Positions 23,070 to 35,100 of a stretch of DNA of 64,000 bases are shown one piece after another. Every line of letters starts with the position of its first letter. Positions within the stretch are counted from its first letter, which is position 1. The DNA lies in the NCBI RefSeq assembly GCF_000499845.2, contig NC_023757.2, forward strand, positions 8,222,447 to 8,286,446, read 5' to 3'. The position numbers were made by a program, and so were the translations under genes. Below the pieces are notes generated by a model, which saw nothing but the letters and a program-made list of their open reading frames with translations, was not told the DNA's origin and searched no databases. This stretch comes from Phaseolus vulgaris. Lineage: Eukaryota > Streptophyta > Magnoliopsida > Fabales > Fabaceae.

Positions 23070-26000
23070 GCAAGAAACAAAAAATCAACAATTTTTTTTG
23101 TAGGTTTTGTTGCGAATTCAATATAGAACACAATGAAACATCAAAAGATAAATCTACAACAATTAAAATGATAAAAATCATACCAAACAACAAGAACATG
23201 AAGAACAACCCATAAAAATTCAAGAAACATTAAAAAAATGAAAAGAATCGGTGGAAACTCAAAAGAAATTGTGGAAATTGAAAATAAATAGTGGAAAATT
23301 ACAAAAGAATGAAGAACATATGAAGAAACACAAGAACATGGTGCAACATTATCCTTAAACTCAAGAATAACCCTTTTTTTTTAGAATTAGACATATCTGG
23401 ATGTGAAGCTCTGATCCACCTCATGCAATTGTCCTTCAATTTAGAAAAAGTTGATGGAAGCCAGTGGAAGACTTGTAGAAATCCATGGGGAAAACCAATC
23501 CTAAACTCAAAATTTAGGTGTAGAAAGAACCAAAAGGTGATATTATTTGAGTTTAAGTTGTAAGACTAACCTATGTGACGTCACAAAAATTAAAAGGTGT
23601 AAGACCAACCCATAGGAGGGCAACACCAATTGAATTTTAAGACCATCACTTTAGGACGACATAAAACTTTTGATTGCGACATGGTGTTTTTTGGAATATG
23701 AAGAGTGTTTTACATCGTAATTTATTGATTTTTACGTTAGATAAACATCTTCACCTCATATACTCGGCTTGAGGTTAGAGGACTCTTGTTATCTCCTATT
23801 AAAATGAAATATAATTTATTTAAAGAGTTTGTTATAAGACCTATTAATATTAACATAGGGATTGAATAAAATTACATAGAATCTTAACAAAAAATATAGA
23901 GGGATATATTTTTGTGATACTTGAAATTAGTTGAGGAAAATTTTAAAAATTAAATGATATTACTTAAGATTTAGAAGATAATTAATAATTAACTAAAACT
24001 TATAAATACACCCATCATGATATACAAAATGGAAGAAAGAAAAGAACAAAAATATTATGATTTGAGGTAATTTAAACTTTTGAAGTGAGCAAAAGAAACA
24101 AACCAAAATAAAAATTTATAAATATTCATCAAAGCATAAATTTGCATTAACAATGTTATTGCTTGGTTGGTACGTTGATAATTAAATATTTAGAATTAGT
24201 TTACTAACTATGTACACACATATTTAGACTACAAAAATATAATAGAATTAGTTAGTGTGTACTTCACCAATGCTATATACTATTTATTTTTAAATTATAT
24301 ATTCTCAACGTTTAATTTAGTAATAATATTAAATTATTTTTCTTACTTTATCCTATTAACAATATGTTAAACCGACGCCTATGTTCATGTTTTTAAAATT
24401 TCTCCAATTTAAAATCTATGATCCGACACTATTTCTTATTCAGTATCGACTTGTTTTTCTTAGGTTTTTTTAATTTTAATATGATGCTAAAATACTTCTC
24501 TTAAATGGCGTGTCCGTGTCGGATACGTGTATCGGATGCCGACACTCGTACGATCATTACATCAAAAAGTAAAATTAGCTGCAAAAGAAAGTGAGGGTGA
24601 TGCTAGGAACCCTAAATAGTGTCCACTAAGCCTTCATTATTAAAAAAAATAAAATAAAGCGTGGGTTATATGGACATAAACTAAATTTTTTTTAAAAAAA
24701 TTGTGTGGGTCAAACGGTCTGGAACTATAAATAATAAATAATAATAAAAATTTAAAATTTTGTAGGTTAAACCCACACAAACATAATATATATATATATA
24801 TATATATTTAAATTAAATTTAAATATGTAATAAAATTATGAAGGTTAAGCTCAAGCTTGTTTAAAAATTGTGTGGTCAATCCGTTGACTAAGCCCACGCT
24901 TCTTTGAATAAACAATATAAAATATGTTTAGGGTTTAGGGTTTAGGGTTTAGGGTGTGTGGACGTGTGGGGAGCATGTAAGCTAGGCCTACGCAAAAAAC
25001 ACACCACTTGTGTCCCACACACCCGTCACTATTTTTATGTCGAGCATATTAGCTTCCAAATTTTAATGATAACTACACTTTTGCGTCTATTTATTATAAT
25101 TAATGTCCCTTTTTGACCCATGCTAATAATTTTTTGTAGTGGGTATGTATTGATAAAGTGTCAAATTCAAAAAATATTTGTTGAATTTAAGACAATTCTA
25201 ACACAATTTTAAAAAGGAGAAATACAATAATTTTCTAAAAACTCAAACTTATTTTATAAATTTTTAGTATGATTATAAAAATAAGGAACAAATCTTTTTG
25301 AACCAGCCATGAAAAACATCTTTTTGTTCCAAAAGAAAATATTGAAACATACTTGTGCACATAAATTTTTATTTTTATTGTTAATTTATATAATTCATAA
25401 TTATATAATATATATATATTTGTTTTCCTGTATCCTACATTTTAAAAATTATACGTATCTCCATATTTATATCCGTATTCGTGTTCGTGTCGTATCAATG
25501 TCCGTGTCTATGCTACATAAATTCTAAATGTTTTCCCCGATTTGTCTCCTCTAATTTTATTTTATTTTCTTGTGGTGCATATAATAATATAGTTGATTGA
25601 AAAAATATAACAGGGTTTAAAAATCTTTAGGTGGGATATGGTGGCGCAGAATGTTCATACTGAATGAACATAACCACAATCAGACATAGAATGTGATTCT
25701 TTCACATGGACACACATCTAACGTATTTCATTTATTAATAAGGTTGTAATGTGAAAGGGAGTAAGGTTCAGGTTCAATTTTTCTTTCTTTATATATATAA
25801 TCATAATAAACTGCATCACCTAACGTCACCAAAACCACATTCGAGAAAGAAAATAGAGAAATATATGAATTGTTACAATAAATTAAACTGGAAATGAGAA
25901 ATGAGTATATCAAGATTATGGTTAGCTTAAAAATTATGGGTTAGGAGAAAAAAAAAATAGTTTCTGGAAATTTGGTGATGAAAAGCATTTTATTTTTTGA

Positions 26001-26800
26001 ATCTTATTTTAAAAATAATGTTTTCAGAAAATAATGGTTTTTTTTTTCGAAAATAGTGTTTAGTTAGATTTTTTTGCATAAATGAGAATTCAACTTTCTT
26101 TAAGTTAAAATAATTTTGTTTGCTAAAATAAAAAAGTCACATTTTATTTTATTATTTAATGTTATAAAGAATTAAAAATGTTGATAAAAAGATAATTTAT
26201 TTTTAGAGTTTTAGAGAGCTTTGATAAATACTTTTAACAACTAAATATATTTTAATTATTACAAGAAAAAAATCTCTTACCAAACATCTCGAACGTCTTT
26301 TAAAATGTGATTTTAACTTGGAAATCGAATTGCAAAATATCATAGAATGCAAATTTGCACATGATGAATTCTTTACTGAATATATATTATTTCCTAGTTG
26401 TGAGTATTGGGATATTCCTTACAAGAAAAAATAAAAGTATTACTGAACATGAAGGTGAACAAATTATCATTTCGAATGTTTTCTGTATATTTAATGTCTC
26501 CTTTTGAAATGAAAACTCATTAGTAAAAAGCTTGTTAACTTAATCTATTAATTTTTTTGGTACATGTTAAAAAATTAAACTATTGTTGATGATGGTCCCC
26601 TTCAACCCGTGCCCTCAGTTTATGCGTTGCATTGTTGGAATCCACGAGGCATAGTGCGTTCACTCAGAAATTGCACATCACAGTGCCTAGATAAAATTCA
26701 TTACAAAATTAACTTCACCTCTTAATTCTTATATTCATTTCATCATTTTCATTTTTTATCATGTCACTTTTTCTTTCCTCTCTCAAAGTATATATTAAGA
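23070..26800. other. gene-free AT-rich stretch
   Basis: I see no coding domain, RNA gene or element with clear ends. Points of note are a four-unit telomere-type repeat (24927-24954), a TTTTTTGTAGTG sequence at 25128-25139 that resembles a lone CACTA end, a GTGTCGGATACGTGTATCGG passage near 24511, and short inverted AAGCGTGGG/CCCACGCTT segments near 24657 and 24893. Confidence 0.4.
24927..24954 (+). repeat. interstitial telomere-type repeat, (TTTAGGG)4
   Basis: Four perfect tandem copies of TTTAGGG, the usual plant telomere unit, lie in gene-free DNA. So few units can arise from repair of a break, from a captured telomere fragment or by chance slippage. Confidence 0.95.
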
Positions 26801-26809
26801 AATTAAGAA

Positions 26810-27130
26810 GTGTAATTTAAGTAGAACTCAATCTTATAAAATCAATATTTATAAGATGAGGTTTGCACTTACTCATATACTATGAAGTGTCTTAATTTTT
26901 AGTTAATGTGAGGTTTGCACTTACTCATTTACGAGACTATATATTTATGGGTAGTTCAATAGTGACTCGATAACAGGTGATTTACTAGAATAGGCTCAAA
27001 ATGACTCTAATACCATAGTAAAAAGTGGATTTTAAGTATAAGTCAATCTAATAAAACAGATTTATAAAATAAAATTTGCATCGATTCATATAATATGAAA
27101 TGTCCTATAATCTAATCGATGTGAAATCTC
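26810..27130. repeat. dispersed repeat, two diverged copies
   Basis: Copies at about 26815-26915 and 27025-27130 share the order: TTTAAGTA..CTCAATCTTATAAAA, then GAGGTTTGCAC, ACTCATATACTATGAA, and a final GTTAATGTGAG/TCGATGTGAAATCTC passage. A third copy lies in the cysteine synthase intron at 36905-37020. The family is non-coding and looks like a common legume repeat, but I cannot name it. Confidence 0.6.
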
Positions 27131-28900
27131 ATTAAATACATCCCAAAGATCAAAGGGAATGAAAAAAAAAAATCATATTCTTTTCATAAGCATAGCATGC
27201 CCTTTACCTAACTAGTAGCTTCTACCTAGGTATGAGGTGGTCCTGAGATTCCCTCCCACTGGTGGTTCATATATATTCTTGAGTTTATATGGGAAGGGAA
27301 AGATAAAGTAGCTTTTTGAGGTTTGAGCTTTTGGGCATGTGACTTATATTTTAGAAAAATGGAAGTGCCCTTTTGTTTCTAAGTTCAGAGCCACTCAATT
27401 GTTATATAAGAATTGATCTGAGGGAAGTGGTGTGAAAAAATAATGTGCAAATAAGGTTTCCCTATCAGTATGGCAAACATGCCAATGCTTTATATTTTAC
27501 TGCATTGTGAACGAATGTGAAGTCCACCGTGATGGCTGCGCCAACCAAACACAAAGCCAGTTCTTCAAACATGATTTATATTTTTATATATTAAATTACT
27601 TAATTATGATCATGATTAAAATTAATTTGTAAGTATTTAAATTGCAATATTATTTATATTTTTTCAAACATTACAATATAAAACTTTAAATTTGTAAATT
27701 ATATTCTAGTTGTCAAATTACTTATGAACTTATCTATGGGTTCATTTTGTTATTCTTAACTTATAATATGCACCAGTAAAGAGGTGACTCCACTTTGGTC
27801 CATTATTAACATATTAGTCAAAAGAAACCAAATCAACCGGTTTTATCACTCATATTTGGTAGAAAGAAAATAATTAATTAAGAAATAAGGTTAAGCAGAA
27901 ATTAAATATATAAAATTGAGTATGTAAAATATATTTAAGAGTATTTGGTTTAGGAAAAATAGAGAAAATATTAGGGAAGAGAAAAATAGAAGAGAAAAAC
28001 GTAAAAAAAATCCATTTTTTACAAAAGAAAATCATGTAAGATATTTTTTTTCTTCTGCTCTCTCATTTTTCATCCATTTCTCCTCTCTAAAGTGACGATG
28101 GAGAAAGATACACAAATTCCTCCTAAATCTTGTACCCTTCTCTTCACACTACATACTACTACTACATGATGATGGAAGAAGAGAACCACTGTGTATATTT
28201 TGTTGATTTCTCAGTGGACTATCCTTTATTTGGCTGATTCTCACTGTGCACCACATCAATTTAAATACGCACCCAATGCAACAAATCAATTTAAATATGC
28301 ATTAATATACTCACATAAAATATCCATTTTGCCTTTATGATTTAAAAAACTTTATTTTTTTGAATATTTATAACCATAAATTAAATTACAAAGTTCCAAA
28401 TATACAAATGAATGTGTTCTGACAAGATGAATTTATTTTAGATTAAATTACCCTGTAGGTTTACACTAAGTATTTTCATTTATCCCCTTCATACTAGTCT
28501 TCTCATATTTGAAAACTCAGAACCCAAAATTCTCAATCAAAATTTTCAGCTACTATTCTTATCTCTACAAGTCTTCTCAAGTATTTTTTTTACAGGGATT
28601 TTCATATTTCCACTTTATAGCAATTCTTTCTGCGAACTGACAAATGAGTCAAAACAGTTAATTTTCTATAATAGTTAGACAGAAAGATCCAACTACAATA
28701 CAAATACAAGCTCAAATTGAAAAAAACCATTCAAAAATGTAGTTAAAATTATCAAATAATTTATTGATTACAGTAATTTAACCTTTCTTTTACCGGTGAA
28801 AATAGACGAGCGAGAGTCCAGAGGAAGGGGATGGACAAAAAGCAACAGATAAACAATTTCACCAATTATATTTTATAAGCGATGCGAAAGCAATACAAAT
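27131..28900. other. gene-free stretch downstream of the cysteine synthase gene
   Basis: This is AT-rich DNA without a convincing gene. It is the 3' flank of the minus-strand cysteine synthase gene, whose stop codon is at 29116-29118. The 3' untranslated region and polyadenylation site should lie just below 29116, but I cannot fix their end. Confidence 0.4.
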
Positions 28901-29115
28901 AATTCCTACTGCATCTGAAAGTTTTATTCCAAAGAAGAAAATAAACTCTTATTCATTCAAGGGTCATTAGTACGTGCTGTAAGTCAAATCAACGACCTGT
29001 ATACAGTTATCTAATTTCGTAACAGTAAAAAATGAGAAACACGGAGATAGTACGAAATTGTCATACAAATACTCGAGGAAAATGTGAAGAAGAAACATTA
29101 ATAAGCAAGGTCGAT

Positions 29116-32100
29116 TCATGGCTCAGGTTGCATTTTCTCACATTCTTCCCGAATTGACTGGAAAAGAATAGTAGACAAATATCTTTCACCAAAGCTTGGG
29201 AAGACAACCTGCTAGCAACAAATATTTTGCGTAATGAAATTAGAGTAACTAATACTGAAATTTCAATATCATATGAAGCATTAAATGCGGAAAAGATAAA
29301 GTTGGCAGAAAACAACAGACGAGAAACATTTAAACAAACAGAAAAGAAAATTTGAGGATGTAAGTGATTCTCTTTCTGGCTACGTACCAAAAACCCATCC
29401 CTCTCCCAGTAGGAGAATAAAAATTTAATTTAAATTATATAATTCAGGCCAGTTGTGCAACCATAAAAGAGAGGAAAAAGAAAAGAAACTTAGCAACAAT
29501 AATATCGGGGAAAAGCACATAATAATAAACAATGAAAAGCTTTTGCAGCCTTTTAAGCCTGAATTCAAGGTGGATTCGCACTGAGCACACTGGAGAAAAA
29601 TCAATGTATAACCATGAATGCAGAAGGAAGGGCAAATAGGACAAGATAACCATGTATAAGCTAAATGTATGCAAATTAACAGTGTCCTACAATGCAAGCA
29701 ACCCGATATTTATACTTATAAAACATCATATACCAGTGAACATGGCATAATCTGCAACAAGAACCAAAATCTAGACCTTGTCTTGAAGGTTAGGTAGTTA
29801 AGTAAAAAACATAATATGATCAGATTGGTAAAATAAGAACTCTATCAGCATGATGCTTTTGTAAAATCAGCAAAGATCCATCTCACATTCTAGATGGAGT
29901 AAATTCCTTGAACAACTACTATGTATAGATTTTGATATTTTTTGTAGGAGATATACATACCCCAATAAGCTTTCCTGCATTTTCAGGCCTCTTTCCAACC
30001 TTCAATGCAGCTGCGGCAGCAGCTCCAGAAGAAATTCCCACCTGTTCTCCAATTGAAGGTAGCATGTAAGAGGCAAAGTATAAAGCAAACAGATATGAAC
30101 TTTACATTGATATCAGAATTGAGGTGTGACAAGATTTGAAGAAAATTAACTCCAAACATGCAGGCTAGATAAGACACATATGTTCTTAATGTCCTATAAA
30201 CAGGGTTTGGCAAGTAACATTCTTGAATATAAACTAACGTTTAATACGGTGAGTTTTCTAAATAACATGACATGATTGTTTCAACCAACTCTGGCATGTC
30301 TCGTTGTGTGTAAGTGCGAACATGCACACCAGAACACATTAAGAAACTTAAATTACACAAAGGGTTGAAAAATATGAAGGACTAACCAGCAAGCCTTCCT
30401 GGAGTGCTAATTGTTTTGCAGTTTCAACTGATTCATCACTTGATATCTGCCAAATTCACAAAAAGAGGAGAGTAATTATAATACAGACAAAGAAAGTCAT
30501 GACATTCAGTATTTATCCAGGTCAGGTGGTTCCCATATCACCATTGTCATACTGGTCCTGAATTAAGAAAGAGAATCAATCTCCTGAATTAACAAGAAGC
30601 CATGTATAAAGAAATGTTCATTATTGACCAGTACAGTAAGCAAATGCTTACAGAGATAAAGCAAGTCTAAAAGCCAAATGTCCATGAAATATAAACTCTC
30701 TGTTCATTAACCAATTTTGCATAATTCATTCCTGTCCAGGATGAAAGATAACCTCTATTTTCTACTGTGCAAAGTATACCAGTATAACATGTTCAAATGT
30801 GTAACCTAACGTGAATATCAACAAAGCTTGCCGTACAAATCAAGTAATTAAACTTTAGCAACAGATGATACTTAATATATGTGAATAATTCAACTAAATA
30901 CTACAAGTATGCATGTGATAAAATCAGAAAGAAACACACAAGTTCTCAAAAATGTATCAAACATTATTTCCCATTTTGTTACGATGACCAAAAATACATC
31001 AATAAAAATCCCTTAGTCTTTTTTAACAAAGAGGGACCTAGTTCCATACAAGGGTAAGTAGATGTTGGGTACCAGAGTAACATCATAAGAGGAACAAAAG
31101 GGACAATAGGCAATCATGTAATTTTACTAAAAGAAAGAAAATTACAATACCTGTCTTTCTAACTCCAAGGAGAAAACAATAACACCCTCTTTCGGAAATA
31201 GGAAAAACAATTACAAGGAGAACCTTGAAAGAGAAATTATTTTTCCTCTCTTAGTTTTTCTCTCAAGCACTAAAGCAATAGAAGAGAGAATGAAGTGATT
31301 TTTGTGTTTTACTAAGAAAACATTGTGTTCCTCGTATAACAAGAAAAGTAAGCACCAAAGTAATTTTTTTTCGATTTTCCCATATTCTCTTGAAGATTTT
31401 GATGAAATTAATCAAATCTTCACACCATGCTTTATTCTTTGCCATCGTATTTCTTTTTTTTTATAGGCCATAGTAAGATCGAACCCATATCAACTTGTTA
31501 ATGCTAACTAGCTTTGTCATAACATCTGCTAGGTTTTCATTGATGTGAATCTTTTTCATATCCACACTTCATTTCATTGTTCTACTACTTTTCAAACAAA
31601 GTGGTAGTATATACCTATATGCTTTGTCCTGGAATAAAAGGCAAGATTCCTTACAATGTGTCACAATATACAATAAGCTTTTATTGTTTGGGCGCAAGTT
31701 CCTCCATTAACCTTTGAATCCAAATAGCTTCCTTGCATGCTTGAGTAGCTACCATGTACTCAGCTTCTATAGTAGACAGAACTACAACATCCTGTAATTT
31801 AGATAACCAACTATTGTCCCTCCCTACAAGTGTAGACACATAAGCAGTAGCCGATCTCCTTTTATCAAGATCACCAGCAAAATCAGAATCAACATAGCCT
31901 TTGACAACTAACTCTGATCCTCCAAAACATAATGCATCACCTAAGGTTCCTTTGATGTATTTAAGGATCCTCTTAATAACACTCCAATGCTCTCCACCAG
32001 GATTTTCCATGAATATACTAATCACTATTGTTTGTGCAATATCTGGTCTTGGAGAAATCATGACATACATAAGGCTTCCCACCACCAATGCATACGATAT

Positions 32101-35100
32101 TCGAGACATTTTCCTCCTTGTTGCTTCATTGTTTAGACTCATACTTGAGGATAACTTACAATTGATAGGAAATGGGATAGAAATTGGCTTGCAATCTTGC
32201 ATGTTAAAGCGTCGCAAGATTTTCTATAAGTAATTTTTCTAAGAAAGTGAAATATTCCGATCTTTTCCATCTTAGTGAATTTACATCCCTAAAATCTTGT
32301 TTGTTGGTCCCAAATCATTCATATCAAACTCCCTAGCCAATCGTGCCTTCAATTCTTGGATTCGAGATTTGTTAGGGCCTACCACCATGTCATCCACATA
32401 CAACAAGATTATAAAATCATTCTCATGAAACCAATTGTAATATGTACAATGGTCTGAACTTAGTTTGTTGTAACCAAGGCTAATAATGAAGGAATCAAAT
32501 CTCTTATACAACACTTGGGCTCTACTTTAAGCCGTATAGAAATTTGGTCAAACTGCAAACCAAGTTTTCTTGTCCTTTAAAGCCTTTTGGTTGAAGCATA
32601 TATATTTCTTCTTCAAATTCTCCATGAAGAAAAACAATTTTTACATCCAATTGCTCAAAATGTAAATCAAATGTAGCACACAAGGCTAAAACAACTCTAA
32701 TTGTTGTCAATCTAACGACTGGAGAGAATATTTCACTGAAGTCAATGCCTTCTTTCTAAGCATATCCCCTTTACTACCAATCTAGCACAATATCATTTCA
32801 CTTGATCATTGTCATCTCATTTGATCTTATAGACCCCTTTGCAACCAATGGCTTTCCTATCTTTTGGAAAATCAACAAGCTTCCATGTCTTGTTTCTGTG
32901 AAGAGCCTCTATTTCTTCTTGCATCGTCGTCATCCACATAGAACCATATGAACCACTCACAACCTCCTGAAAAATTGAAGGCTCTCCTTCATTTAGAAGA
33001 CAATTCCCACCATGGCTTGTCATAACATATTGAGTGCCAAGATGGTTTAACATGTTCTCCTATATGATGGCAGAGCCCCAGCAAAGGACCAACTACTAGG
33101 GCAATGGCTAGAAGGATACAAGGAGAGACATACTCTTATATATATTTAAATCCATGACCTAGTTGTAAAAATTAGAATAGGATTTTATTTCCTTGCAAAA
33201 TAAATTGGACCAAGTAGTGTAGAATTAGGCTTGTATTTGCCTTCAATTAGAATAGGGTTATGTGTTCCTACTAGGGAGATGGGACCTAGAGAACTATTGA
33301 AGTCTTCTTCTCCTTCCTTCGGTCGGTCAGGTTGTTGCGTGATGAACTGGGATTCTTCTCGTCCTCCTACTTCTCCTTCGGCACTCAGTCTCGGGTGAAC
33401 ACCAGATGGTGGGGGTACCTGCGAAGGCACTCCGACGCTCAAGTCAGTAAAGCGGGTGATGGTGTTCTGGTAGGTGAACAGTAATAAATGACGTACCTTA
33501 CTCCTTGGGATGCGTGCTATTTATATTACTCTAATGGGCCTACCTTGTTGGGCCCAATTATCGGAGTGGATACCGCTTAGGGTTGTATTACCTAATTCTT
33601 AATGACGGATTAACTTCATTGACCTTGATTTGAGCATTAACGGTAATATGGGTCGGCCATCGGTTAGGTTTCCCTGGTCTCGGTCGTCTCGGTCAACTCT
33701 TCTAAGGTCTCGGCCAGGTAGATCGTCGGCCTCGGCGTCTCGACCTGATTTCCCCTGGTAGACCAGGGTCTCGGTCAGCCAAGTGGGTCTCGGGCAGGGA
33801 GACCAGGGGTCAGCCTCGCCCATACCGGTACATTATGGTTATGGTTTCTAAACCTACCTAGGGTTTAATTGGGCTCAATTTTGGCCCATCATAAACCCTA
33901 GGTCGTCACATGAGACCTTCCACGCCTAGGTTAAACACGGTTCACATTGTCATTACACTTGCCATGTGACTAGCTTTGGCACCTAGGTTTGAATTCAATT
34001 CTCCCACCAATTTCCCTTGCAATGGTTAGGGTTTCTAAACCTACCTAGGGTTTAATTGGACTCAATTTTGGCTCATTGTAAACCCTAGGTCAGTCACATG
34101 AGACCTTACATGCCTAGGTTAAACACATGATTCACATTGCCATTACACTTGCCATGTGACTAGCTTTGGTGCCTAGGTTTGAATTCAAATCTCCCACCAT
34201 TTTACCATGTAAATGGTCAGGCCCTTCACCTATAAATAAGAGTGCTTGGCTCATGAATTTTCAGTTCAAATACATATGAGCTATGCTGCCAAATTGTAGT
34301 CAAACTCTCCTCTTGTGTCCTCTCTTTAGGATAGACACTTTGTTTGATCTCTCTCACCTTTCTCCAAGTGATTAGGCCTCACCTATCACTCTCCACACAC
34401 TTCACAGCTACTCCAAGGCTCCTAGAACTCCTTAAGTTCCTCCTTGACTCCAATCAACCATTGCTTATGCCATTTCAATCCAAACAATTGAAGAAACAAG
34501 CCAAATCGTGAAGATGCAAGCTATCACTTTCAATCATCAAAGTCCTCCATTACTAATCTCATTTGGCTTTTGTTCTTCATGCTCTTGTTCTGACTCAGAA
34601 GAATCATCCAAAGACTTCTTCTCTGTTTGTATTATGGCAGTGTCTTTTGTAAAGCTATCATTTGTTTTCTCATTTTGCAGTTCATTTTCCGCAAAAACTG
34701 CATCCCTGCTAACAACAACCTTGTGGATAGTGGGATCTCATAGGTGATACCCCTTCACATTCTCACCATAGCCCAAGAATATATATTTCCTAGATTTTGG
34801 ATCCAACTTTGTTCTTTCTTAAGAGTTGTACATCACATATAAATTACATTCTCAGCATCCTTGCTACATCCATGCTAACAACAACCTTGTGGATAGTGGG
34901 ATCTCACAGGTGATACCCCTTCACATTCTCAGCATAGCTCAAGAATATATGGACGAAAGGCAAGTATAAAAAGGTTCAAATAGTCTATGGTAACTCAAAG
35001 TAGCATAATGTGGAGCGGGATTGCGGATAGAATGAGTAGCTTTACATATGGCAATTAGAAGATTAGGTTCAGCTATTGGAGCCGAAAGGGGTGGAGGTGT

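Larger units (their letters stand above)
31450..34830 (-). pseudogene. Copia retrotransposon A, decayed, interrupted
   Basis: On the minus strand the order is integrase C-terminal end ([11 protein letters not shown], then a stop, [14 protein letters not shown], about 34590-34780), a block of foreign DNA (33065-34510), reverse transcriptase ([18 protein letters not shown] at 32817-33053; [20 protein letters not shown] at 32522-32710; YVDDMVVG near 32390) and RNase H ([33 protein letters not shown] at 31681-32217). Broken RNase H continues to about 31450 ([18 protein letters not shown]). gag, protease and most of integrase are missing, and frameshifts separate the pieces. No LTR pair was found. 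Confidence 0.85.

Noticed and set aside
18299..25139. A possible 6.8-kb CACTA element between CACTACAACAAAT at 18299 and an inverted CACTACAAAAAAT at 25127-25139
   Set aside because: The ends match in 12 of 13 bases, but the 3-bp flanks differ (CAA and GGT), and the interior is a mix of Gypsy relics and microsatellites, so pairing them is not supported.
33185..33823. Pro/Arg-rich minus-strand frames as genes
   Set aside because: They lie in an LTR-like block with short TCTCGG repeats; no domain or splice structure is evident.
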